In this document: piece after piece, positions 1 through 7,847 of the stretch
Position numbering within the stretch: the stretch's first letter is position 1
Layout of the letters: each line of letters starts with the position of its first letter
NCBI GenBank assembly: GCA_025331445.1
Contig: JAIWNE010000107.1
Coordinates: forward strand, 52,085 to 116,084
Length of the DNA stretch: 64,000 bases
Direction of reading: 5' to 3'
Origin: Blakeslea trispora
Taxonomy: Eukaryota > Mucoromycota > Mucoromycetes > Mucorales > Choanephoraceae
The notes under the pieces: generated by a model
Database searches by the model: none
What the model saw: only the letters and a program-made list of their open reading frames with translations
What the model was told of the DNA's origin: nothing
Translations under genes and position numbers: made by a program

Positions 1-24
1 AGTGCTTCGGGTCTTAAACCTGGA
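1..24 (+). repeat. left terminal inverted repeat of mariner-1
   Basis: Perfect 24 bp inverted match to 10369-10392. The outermost base is probably just outside the window. Confidence 0.9.
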
Positions 25-28
25 AAAC

Positions 29-797
29 TGTAACACCTTCTCTGGGTGACTGGCTATTTTTTCTTTTTTATAAATATCTCCTTTTTTTCTCTCTCAATAA
101 AAAAATCAGCTTCGTTCTCATCTATTCTATTTCTACCTAACTTATCCCATACGGATCTTTTTGTCCTTCGAGACTTTATTTTTTTTCTTTCCTTACATTT
201 TCTTTGTATTTTTTCTTTTCCTTGTATTTTTCTTTTCTTTGTATTTTCTTCAATTACTACACGATAAACTAAACAAGTCTGCCATATAAGACTACCATAG
301 TTAACCTTCGAATAAACAAGTCTATCAGATTAACATATTCGATTTCACTTTTCGTTACCCAAACTAAACAAGTCTGCCATATAAGACTACCATAGTTTAT
401 TGAACTACCAAGTCCTTTAGGATTAATCAGTTCTCTTCACCTTTTATATTACTAACAACTAAACAAGTCTGCCATATAAGATTATCATAGTTATTGAATT
501 ACCAAGTCCATTAGGATTGAACAATTCTTCTTATTTTTCATATTTATACAACTAAACAAGTCTGCTTCTAAGACTACCATAGTTCCTGAATAACCAAGTC
601 CAATAGGATTGAACTGTTCTTTTTACCTTTCTCTTACTTTTCCTCATAAAAACTAAACAAGTCTACCATTAAAGACTATCATAGTTATTACTTATATCTG
701 AATAACCAAGTCGTTAAGATTAACACATTCATATACTCTCTAAAGAAAACTATATTTATTCCTTTTAAAACCCCTTCTCTCGTACAACAACATTACA
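29..797 (+). repeat. 5' LTR of gypsy-1
   Basis: Begins TGTAACACC and ends CATTACA; matches 6919-7687 throughout as read by eye. The first 230 bp are pyrimidine-rich; 266-735 hold ten short hairpin-forming units (separate entry). Confidence 0.96.
266..735 (+). repeat. array of ten alternating hairpin-forming units in the LTR
   Basis: Two unit types alternate five times. Type A reads AACTAAACAAGTCT, a short loop, then AGACTACCATAGTT, pairing AGTCT with AGACT and AACTA with TAGTT. Type B reads ACCAAGTCC, a loop, then GGATTGAAC, pairing AGTCC with GGATT. Loops differ between units (for example GCCATATA versus GCTTCTA) while stems are kept, sometimes with G-U pairs. The array is duplicated in the 3' LTR at 7156-7625. 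Function unknown; it lies in the probable R/U5 leader. Confidence 0.8.
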
Positions 798-799
798 TT

Positions 800-807
800 T
801 GGTGCTC
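800..807 (+). promoter_or_regulatory. putative tRNA primer-binding site, gypsy-1
   Basis: TGGTGCTC starts two bases after the LTR end; TGG is the complement of a tRNA CCA tail. The eight bases match the 3' end of yeast elongator tRNA-Met as I recall it; the match is short, so the tRNA identity is tentative. Confidence 0.55.
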
Positions 808-831
808 ATTACAGGGGGCGAATAAAGACAA

Positions 832-1923
832 ATGACTCAAGATCCATTCAGAAGACGATCATCCGCATTTACGGAACATACTGTGTTGGCTGTACCTAGA
901 CCATCCTTAGTATCTGAACCTCCAATAGAAATTTATCCCTTTCAAGGATCTGAAGAGGATAACTTTCCTGCCTTCAAAACTGCTCTTCTTGATCTAATTG
1001 ATTACTACGATATAATTGACGGAGAAAAAAGAATCAAGACTCTAAAATGTTATCTAAAGGGTAGCGCTCGAAGAGAGTTTGACAAAAAGGTCTCTGAAAA
1101 TCCTAGCATTACTTTTGACGCCTTGTTACTTGCTATGGAAAAATATTACCATAATGATAAAGTACAACAAAAATACCGAGAAGATTTCGAGAACTTATAC
1201 CAATATGATGATGAATCACCTCGTGCTTACTTGGATCGTCTACAAGAAGCTGCCAATATTGCACAAATCACAGACAAATATACCATCTACAGTCGCTTTC
1301 GACATGGATTGTTGCCTAGAATAAGAGACCACTGTCTTAAACTTGGAGCTGAATCACACGAAGATTTCAAGAAACTAGCTAATGGTTACTGGCGAATTAA
1401 TAAACCCAAACCAGAAATCGATGCTGAAAAACCTATACCTCGAAATGCGTCATTTAACATTCAAGAACTTAAATGGATGATGGAAGATGTCTTTGACAAA
1501 AAAATCAAGGAGGAACTCAAAAGAAGCAATCAAGGTTATCGACCTAACAACTACAACAACAACAATTATAATTATCGCAACAACCGAACTAACGGTTATG
1601 AACCCAATCCACGTCAAAACAATCCATATGCTAATCAATCCAATTTCACCAACATGAACGCAAATCGACCTATGAATAACAATTATAATAATGGATACTA
1701 CAATAATTATCGTTCAACAAATGATGCACAAAATCAATATCGCTCGTCTGATAATAGGAACAATACTTATCACAACAATTATCATAATAATCAATATCCT
1801 AATAATTATAATAATCGTCAAGTTTCACCTAACAACCGAGTCAATAATGTCAATAACCATAATCTGCAACAGTATGGACAACAACAAGTTAATACTGAAA
1901 ATGCCAATCAGCCAAAAAACTAG
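832..1923 (+). CDS. gypsy-1 Gag, Asn-rich C-terminus
   Basis: Gag forms the virus-like particle that encloses the element RNA. The 363-residue protein has a retrotransposon-gag core (about residues 35-200, with a W/Y-rich helical pattern including LKGSARREF and SPRAYLDRLQEAA). It is followed by about 120 residues dominated by Asn, Tyr, Arg and Gln. There is no CCHC zinc knuckle; RNA binding would have to come from the basic Asn/Arg-rich tail. The ATG at 832 is the first after the primer-binding site. The ORF ends in TAG immediately after an AAAAAAC heptamer, so pol is probably made by -1 frameshifting. No internal stops. Confidence 0.93.
   Translation: MTQDPFRRRSSAFTEHTVLAVPRPSLVSEPPIEIYPFQGSEEDNFPAFKTALLDLIDYYDIIDGEKRIKTLKCYLKGSARREFDKKVSENPSITFDALLLAMEKYYHNDKVQQKYREDFENLYQYDDESPRAYLDRLQEAANIAQITDKYTIYSRFRHGLLPRIRDHCLKLGAESHEDFKKLANGYWRINKPKPEIDAEKPIPRNASFNIQELKWMMEDVFDKKIKEELKRSNQGYRPNNYNNNNYNYRNNRTNGYEPNPRQNNPYANQSNFTNMNANRPMNNNYNNGYYNNYRSTNDAQNQYRSSDNRNNTYHNNYHNNQYPNNYNNRQVSPNNRVNNVNNHNLQQYGQQQVNTENANQPKN
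1914..1920 (+). promoter_or_regulatory. candidate -1 ribosomal frameshift site AAAAAAC
   Basis: In the gag frame this is A AAA AAC, the X XXY YYZ slippery heptamer used by several retroviral gag-pro junctions. It directly precedes the gag stop (TAG 1921-1923). A -1 slip enters a frame open without interruption to 4841. No downstream pseudoknot was worked out. Confidence 0.75.
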
Positions 1924-4841
1924 AAGGGGTAAATGATATTAGGCATTTACCACCTCCATCCAAAAACCCTGATGATCCATTGCTTCCGATGGTTAAGAAC
2001 AAAATCTCAAAACCCTCTAAAACCAAACCCTATGAAAAACCTGAAAAACCTGAAAAACCTGAAAAACTTGAAAAACCTGAAAAACAAGAGAAAATCACTA
2101 TAACTCTAAAGAAAAACCAAAAAGCTCCTAAGATATCTACCATAGATGCCCATATGGAAACTCCGGAACCAGATAAACCACTCACCAAAGAAAAAGCTCA
2201 CAGAATAACCACTAAACAAAGAATAGACAATTCCAACTATGACATACTCAAAGATATTCTACCTCGTCAAGCAGATATATCTTTTGAACAATTGTTTGTA
2301 CTTGTTCCTGGTCTTCAACAACTATTCAACCAAAGTCTAAGAAAAATTGCTCATTTTATTGTGTCCCAACAACCAATCAATCAATCTCTGATGTATTACG
2401 GTGATGAAGATTCTACTACGGGTGCTTATTGCAATTTGACCATCAATAATGTTGTAATTACGTCCCTTATTGATTGCGGAGCGTCTAGGACTATTATGTC
2501 AGAAAAACTCGCAAGGACTCTTGGATTTGAAATTGATGCCCCTTCACACACTTCGTTCACCTTGGGAAACAATACTAGTTATGCTTCCTTAGGAGTTATA
2601 TACGATGTACCTATTGCTGTCGGTAAAGTCGTTATTCCAATAACGGTGGAAGTACTCCCCTCTGTTCCCTATGATTTGGTCATAGGTAATAACTGGTTGA
2701 TCAGATCAAAAGCTGTCTTGTCCTACAATTTGTCCCAGATGAAGTTAACCTACAAAAAACAAGAAGCAATTGTTGACGTACACTTCTACAAGCCCAATGA
2801 AACTGAATCAAGAGTTGTTAGTCTCAATAACATTTTACCATACTTACAACCAGTATATGAAGAAGTTAGAGAACCATTAAATGAAGAAGACAGTGATACA
2901 GAAGACACAGACGATGCAGAAGTAAGTAGTGCTGAAGAATCAGAAGAAGGTGACGACGATAGCCAAGAAGAACCCATACCAAAAACCATCAATACTGAAA
3001 ACCAACTACAAAATGATTTTTACTGCTTCACCTCCAAAGAAGATAATCGGTTCAAAGTACAAGAAAACGAAATCATGATAACTGACGGCCCTCCGGTCAT
3101 CATACCTGCTCGTTCTTCCCTACCCTTATCATTGAACTTAAAAGCCTCCAAAACTCATCGCTTAGTCGAAATAAATTCTACCTTTGAACAATATTTACAT
3201 TTGGAACAATCATTAATCCATCATAAAGATTATAAATACCGAAGTCAAATCATAAATGTCTCTGATGAACCCATCACGTTACTGGAAAAAACCTCTCTCG
3301 CGTATATTGAAGATGTAGACCATGTGGGAACTACCAGCTATGAAGTTAATGCTGATTTCTTTTCCTTTTTGAATGATGAAGATGGCCCTATAAAACCACA
3401 TGTATCTCTTAGTGATGATCAACTGTCAAAAATTCATCATGGAGAGATAAATGCTCAATTCAAACAGAAATTCCTCGACTTGATCTCCAAGTATCAAGAT
3501 ATTTTTGATTGGGATGAAACCAAAATGGGAAAAACGAACATCTTAAAACATCACATCATCACCACTGACGAAGTACCGCTACGCACTCGACCTTATCGTA
3601 TTTCTCCAGAAGAAAGCAAGCATCTGAAAGCTGAACTAGAGAAATACTGCACCTTAGGTATCATACAACCATCATCATCCCCATATGCTGCTCCTATTAT
3701 TTTGATCAAGAAGAAAACCGGTGATTACCGTTTAGTTGTTGATTATCGAGCGTTGAACGCTAAAACTAAAAAAGATTGTTATCCTATACCACGTGTTGAT
3801 GAAATGCTCGAAGCAGTGAACGATGGACAAGTATTTTCGGCCTTAGACATGAAAAATGCTTTTCATCAGATACCAATGGATGATGACTCAATTGATAAGA
3901 CTGCGTTTGTAACTAAATTCGGTACCTTCTCGTACAAAATGATGCCTATGGGTCTTACAAATTCTCCTTCTACCTTCCAGCGATTGATCGACACTTGTTA
4001 TCAAGCTCTGTTAAACAAGTGCGTTGTTGCGTATCTCGATGATTTGAACGTTTTCTCCAAGACCCCAGAACAACACTTGCGTGATCTTGAAAGTGTGTTT
4101 AAATGCACAGCAAAGGCCAAACTAGTCCTCAACATTGATAAATGTAATTTCTTCAAGGAAAGTCTGGAATTCCTAGGCCATGTTGTTACTAAAGAAGGTA
4201 TCAAGGCTGATCCAAAGAAGATCGAAAAGATCAAAAACTTTCCTCGCCCTACGACAGTTACACAAGTCAAAAGCTTTGTGGCACTAGCCTCATATTATAG
4301 AAAATTTGTACCTAAATTTGCTGCCATTGCTAGACCATTACATGATCTTACAAAAACTAAACCAGGATCCAACAACGAATGGAATGAAAAAGCAACCGAA
4401 GCCTTTGAAAAACTTAAACAAGTGCTAACTACACCTCCTGTTCTCATTCGTCCTGATTTCTCCAAGCCATTCATCTTGATGACGGATGCCTCTTATCAAG
4501 GATTAGGTGCCGTTTTAGCACAAATGGGCGACGATGGCAAGGAACATGTGATCTTATACCTGAGCCGAGGTCTAAAAGGAGGTGAAGTCAATTATGGAGT
4601 TAGCAAACTCGAGTGTCTCGCAGTCTGCTGGGCAGTTTCCCAATTACGCCCATACTTATTAGGCAGTCGTACTACTATTTATACCGATCACTCGAGCATC
4701 AAAGGTCTTTTGAATGCCCCACAACCAGTTGGTATAATTGCAAGATGGCAAGCCATATTAAGCGAATATGATTTCGAAGTGAAATATCGTCCTGGCAAAT
4801 CCAATAGTAATGCTGACTTCCTCAGTCGCCTAGGCTACTAA
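1920..4841 (+). CDS. gypsy-1 Pol: protease, reverse transcriptase, RNase H
   Basis: Entered by -1 frameshift; the first in-frame ATG is at 1989. Order: Lys-Pro-Glu repeats (2028-2090); retropepsin with LIDCGAS (Asp at about 2472) and PYDLVIGNNWL; an acidic linker rich in D and E (2880-2975); RT with YRLVVDYRALN, LDMKNAFHQI and YLDD (4032-4043); then RNase H with TDASYQGLGAVLAQ and YTDHSSIKGLL. The protease triad is D-C-G instead of D-T/S-G. The frame stops at TAA 4839-4841 after NADFLSRLGY, before integrase, which is a separate cistron 366 bp downstream. About 974 codons, no internal stop. Confidence 0.94.
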   Translation, partial: LEGVNDIRHLPPPSKNPDDPLLPMVKNKISKPSKTKPYEKPEKPEKPEKLEKPEKQEKITITLKKNQKAPKISTIDAHMETPEPDKPLTKEKAHRITTKQRIDNSNYDILKDILPRQADISFEQLFVLVPGLQQLFNQSLRKIAHFIVSQQPINQSLMYYGDEDSTTGAYCNLTINNVVITSLIDCGASRTIMSEKLARTLGFEIDAPSHTSFTLGNNTSYASLGVIYDVPIAVGKVVIPITVEVLPSVPYDLVIGNNWLIRSKAVLSYNLSQMKLTYKKQEAIVDVHFYKPNETESRVVSLNNILPYLQPVYEEVREPLNEEDSDTEDTDDAEVSSAEESEEGDDDSQEEPIPKTINTENQLQNDFYCFTSKEDNRFKVQENEIMITDGPPVIIPARSSLPLSLNLKASKTHRLVEINSTFEQYLHLEQSLIHHKDYKYRSQIINVSDEPITLLEKTSLAYIEDVDHVGTTSYEVNADFFSFLNDEDGPIKPHVSLSDDQLSKIHHGEINAQFKQKFLDLISKYQDIFDWDETKMGKTNILKHHIITTDEVPLRTRPYRISPEESKHLKAELEKYCTLGIIQPSSSPYAAPIILIKKKTGDYRLVVDYRALNAKTKKDCYPIPRVDEMLEAVNDGQVFSALDMKNAFHQIPMDDDSIDKTAFVTKFGTFSYKMMPMGLTNSPSTFQRLIDTCYQALLNKCVVAYLDDLNVFSKTPEQHLRDLESVFKCTAKAKLVLNIDKCNFFKESLEFLGHVVTKEGIKADPKKIEKIKNFPRPTTVTQVKSFVALASYYRKFVPKFAAIARPLHDLTKTKPGSNNEWNEKATEAFEKLKQVLTTPPVLIRPDFSKPFILMTDASYQGLGAVLAQMGDDGKEHVILYLSRGLKGGEVNYGVSKLECLAVCWAVSQLRPYLLGSRTTIYTDHSSIKGLLNAPQPVGIIARWQAILSEYDFEVKYRPGKSNSNADFLSRLGY

Positions 4842-4845
4842 AAAA

Positions 4846-4955
4846 GATTAGACCGCAAAAGTCTTTAAACTAAGATCAGACCGCAAAAGTCTTTAAACTA
4901 AGATCAGACCGTGAACGTCTATAAACTACACTTTGACCGAAATTGTCAAGAAACT
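4846..4955 (+). repeat. four tandem hairpin repeats between pol and integrase
   Basis: Units of about 28 bp, each ending (T)AAACTA. Units 1-3 pair AGAC with GTCT around a 7-base loop; unit 4 pairs TTGAC with GTCAA. The change on both sides of the stem suggests the structure matters. The motif resembles the hairpins in the LTR. Confidence 0.65.
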
Positions 4956-5207
4956 AGATTATTCTTTTTTTTTTCTCCTTCTCTCTCCTCTTTTCTTCTA
5001 TTCCACAACATCTCTTTCTTATTTTTGTATTTATTACCTTGTTATAATTCTCTTCTTTTTCTTTTCGTTCTCTTTCCTACTCATATCATTTTACTTTTAT
5101 CTTTTTTTCTATTTTTATCTTTACACCTTTCATCTGCTGATATTGCGCCTCCTCTCCTTGTTTATTTATACATATATAAATATTTACACCTAGTATATTA
5201 CATCATC
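4956..5207 (+). promoter_or_regulatory. pyrimidine-rich leader upstream of integrase cistron
   Basis: About 250 bp of C/T-rich sequence followed by AT-rich TATA-like runs (TATTTATACATATATAAA around 5160) lead to the ATG at 5208. The composition resembles the 5' part of the LTR. It could be an internal promoter or a leader for translation of integrase from a separate RNA; this is inference. Confidence 0.4.
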
Positions 5208-6515
5208 ATGGAAACGTTGTTATATCAACAATTGCAATATTATCTACAAACCTTGGAATACCCAACTGGGCTATCCGATCAAGAAGAAACCAATCTCAAG
5301 AAACAAATACCTCTATACTATCAAAATCAAGAACTTATATACAAGAAAAATACTAATCAACGTTTATTGACAAACTTTCAAGCCAAAGAAGCCTTTCATA
5401 TGTATCATTCACATCCATTAGGAGGACATCTTGCTTTTCAAAACACGCTGAACAAAATAAAACAACACTATTATTGGCCAAAGATGAAAGATGATGTACG
5501 CTTGTGGGTATCTACTTGCCCAAGGTGTCAAGCCAAAGGCAAGGAAGCCTTGCATGAACAACTACATCCGGTCCAAGTACCTATACAACCTTTTCAACAA
5601 ATTGCCATGGACATTAAGTATATGCCAATGTCAAGAGCCGGCCATGCTTACATTATCGTAGCTATTGATTATTTCTCAAAATGGGTAGAATGTCAAGCCT
5701 TACAAACTACTGCTTCTATTGACATTTTCAACTTTTTTGTGGAGAATATCATCACCAGGCATTCTGTTCCAAAAATCATCATTACAGACAATGGCTCTCC
5801 TTTTCAAAGTCACCATATTGCTCTCATGTGTCAAAGTTTTCACATCAAACACTATTTTTCTACTGTATATCACCCACAAACCAATGGCTTAGTAGAGAGG
5901 TTCAATCGCACTCTTGGAACATGCTTACATACAATACCTGAAGAAGAAAAAAATGATTGGCACCTATACTTATCAAGCGTAAGATATTCATATAACACCG
6001 CTAAACAAGACACTACCAAGTATTCTCCATTCCAACTTCTTTACGGTTACCACCCAAACATGCCGATACAAAATCATCTTACACCCCACTATCGCCCAGT
6101 ACACGATGATGATCGCATTGTTTTTGAAAAAATGCAAGCAAAGTTAATACAGATTAGAAACCGTGCAACACTTAACATTCAAAAAGCACAAGAAAGACAA
6201 AGGCGATACATAGAAAAACGAATTCTAGACCAAGGAAAAGAACACAAACCGCCCTTCAAGACTGGTGATCTAGTACTCAAACTGTCAAGTAGAGCCGAAG
6301 TTACGCCCGTTGCCACCATTGATGATAAATATCAAGGTCCCTACGTAATAACCCAAACATATGATAATAGAACATACACCTTAAAACCGCTCAATCCCAA
6401 ACTACAACACGAAAATAGAGTTCATGGCAATAAACTCAAGATATATAAAACACCAAATATTGCTTACAACCCCCAACTATTCATCCCAACTCAAACCCAC
6501 TATGAATTATTGTGA
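5208..6515 (+). CDS. gypsy-1 integrase as a separate cistron
   Basis: Integrase inserts the cDNA into chromosomal DNA. About 435 codons from ATG 5208. An HHCC zinc domain (HMYHSHPLGGHL...CPRC, around 5400-5530) is followed by the DDE core: Asp in MDIKYM, Asp in TDNGSPF and Glu in NGLVERFNRTLG (around 5610-5910). A C-terminal basic and chromatin-proximal part contains YQGPYVITQTYDNRTYTLKPL. The frame can be read open from 4911, but that upstream part translates a pyrimidine tract and is not protein-like, so the ATG at 5208 is preferred. Stops separate it from pol, so it cannot be a simple readthrough product. It overlaps the next ORF by 14 bases. Confidence 0.92.
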   Translation: METLLYQQLQYYLQTLEYPTGLSDQEETNLKKQIPLYYQNQELIYKKNTNQRLLTNFQAKEAFHMYHSHPLGGHLAFQNTLNKIKQHYYWPKMKDDVRLWVSTCPRCQAKGKEALHEQLHPVQVPIQPFQQIAMDIKYMPMSRAGHAYIIVAIDYFSKWVECQALQTTASIDIFNFFVENIITRHSVPKIIITDNGSPFQSHHIALMCQSFHIKHYFSTVYHPQTNGLVERFNRTLGTCLHTIPEEEKNDWHLYLSSVRYSYNTAKQDTTKYSPFQLLYGYHPNMPIQNHLTPHYRPVHDDDRIVFEKMQAKLIQIRNRATLNIQKAQERQRRYIEKRILDQGKEHKPPFKTGDLVLKLSSRAEVTPVATIDDKYQGPYVITQTYDNRTYTLKPLNPKLQHENRVHGNKLKIYKTPNIAYNPQLFIPTQTHYELL

Positions 6516-6888
6516 TCCGCAAAACGAACTAGATCTTCTTGAAATACTGTCTCAAGACCTTAACAAAACCAATCCCCATTTAATGTTAGCTCTGATCCCT
6601 GATATTATTCGAAAACAAAATCCCAACAAAAATGAACAGATGGTGAACTCCTTGGAGAAAGCTGATATTGCCATCAGATCACTCACTCAATACCGAAGAA
6701 AAATCATAAGAAAATTCATCGCAAGTCAATTCCATGAAAAGGTGGCATCTTTTGTATTTATAACTCAATTCAAAAAAAGATATGAACCTCTTTTCACCAA
6801 CAAACATCTTTACAAATACATTCTCAAGGAAGTTACCACTGAATATAAGAAACTCTTTTCCAAGACTATGACTATCAAGTCAAAGTAG
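6502..6888 (+). CDS. gypsy-1 accessory ORF of unknown function
   Basis: A 128-codon ORF from ATG 6502 (open from 6424, where it overlaps integrase in another frame) ends 30 bp before the 3' LTR. The product is basic and helical-looking, with MNYCDPQNELDLLEIL near the start and a Lys/Arg-rich second half (YRRKIIRKFIASQFHEK). I recognise no family. Ty3/gypsy elements normally end with integrase. Its position after integrase recalls accessory or envelope positions, but it has no signal peptide or clear membrane segment. It is intact in an element with identical LTRs. Confidence 0.6.
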   Translation: MNYCDPQNELDLLEILSQDLNKTNPHLMLALIPDIIRKQNPNKNEQMVNSLEKADIAIRSLTQYRRKIIRKFIASQFHEKVASFVFITQFKKRYEPLFTNKHLYKYILKEVTTEYKKLFSKTMTIKSK

Positions 6889-6904
6889 GAGGTCCTACTT
6901 TTCT

Positions 6905-6915
6905 GGGGAGGGAGG
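6905..6915 (+). promoter_or_regulatory. polypurine tract, gypsy-1
   Basis: GGGGAGGGAGG lies four bases before the 3' LTR, the place of the plus-strand DNA primer. Confidence 0.8.
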
Positions 6916-6918
6916 ATA

Positions 6919-7687
6919 TGTAACACCTTCTCTGGGTGACTGGCTATTTTTTCTTTTTTATAAATATCTCCTTTTTTTCTCTCTCAATAAAAAAATCAGC
7001 TTCGTTCTCATCTATTCTATTTCTACCTAACTTATCCCATACGGATCTTTTTGTCCTTCGAGACTTTATTTTTTTTCTTTCCTTACATTTTCTTTGTATT
7101 TTTTCTTTTCCTTGTATTTTTCTTTTCTTTGTATTTTCTTCAATTACTACACGATAAACTAAACAAGTCTGCCATATAAGACTACCATAGTTAACCTTCG
7201 AATAAACAAGTCTATCAGATTAACATATTCGATTTCACTTTTCGTTACCCAAACTAAACAAGTCTGCCATATAAGACTACCATAGTTTATTGAACTACCA
7301 AGTCCTTTAGGATTAATCAGTTCTCTTCACCTTTTATATTACTAACAACTAAACAAGTCTGCCATATAAGATTATCATAGTTATTGAATTACCAAGTCCA
7401 TTAGGATTGAACAATTCTTCTTATTTTTCATATTTATACAACTAAACAAGTCTGCTTCTAAGACTACCATAGTTCCTGAATAACCAAGTCCAATAGGATT
7501 GAACTGTTCTTTTTACCTTTCTCTTACTTTTCCTCATAAAAACTAAACAAGTCTACCATTAAAGACTATCATAGTTATTACTTATATCTGAATAACCAAG
7601 TCGTTAAGATTAACACATTCATATACTCTCTAAAGAAAACTATATTTATTCCTTTTAAAACCCCTTCTCTCGTACAACAACATTACA
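6919..7687 (+). repeat. 3' LTR of gypsy-1
   Basis: Same sequence as 29-797 throughout as read by eye, including the hairpin array. Followed by the target duplication AAAC. Confidence 0.96.
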
Positions 7688-7730
7688 AAACCAAAAAATC
7701 CTTTCAAATTTTGACCATCAGAAAAAAATA

Positions 7731-7762
7731 ACTTCAACGGGAATCGAACCTGTGACCCTTTT
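7731..7762 (-). other. tRNA T-arm-like fragment (perfect B box)
   Basis: On the minus strand GGTTCGATTCC (7740-7750) equals the RNA polymerase III B-box consensus. It is flanked by ACAGG and CCCGT, which pair at four of five positions as in a T-stem. No matching acceptor or anticodon stem is visible, so this is a tRNA relic or a chance B box inside mariner-1, downstream of its transposase. Confidence 0.35.
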
Positions 7763-7847
7763 AATAATTTATGATTTTAGTTACTAAAATGGAAATGGGA
7801 GTCTATTTATAGCAACTCGAGAGACCAATAAAAGAAAAAATCAAAGT

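Larger units (their letters stand above)
29..7687 (+). mobile_element. complete Ty3/gypsy LTR retrotransposon gypsy-1
   Basis: Two 769 bp LTRs that look identical by eye (29-797 and 6919-7687) begin TGTAA and end TTACA. They flank gag, pol, integrase and an extra ORF. The insertion is bounded by a 4 bp duplication AAAC (25-28 and 7688-7691). A putative primer-binding site TGGTGCTC (800-807) follows the 5' LTR and a purine tract precedes the 3' LTR. Identical LTRs and undamaged reading frames point to a recent insertion. The order PR-RT-RNaseH-IN places it in Ty3/gypsy (Metaviridae-type). Confidence 0.96.

Noticed and set aside
46..267. 73-codon ORF in the gypsy-1 LTR (and 6936-7157)
   Set aside because: Translation of a pyrimidine tract, Phe/Ser/Leu only, no domain; duplicates simply because the LTR does.
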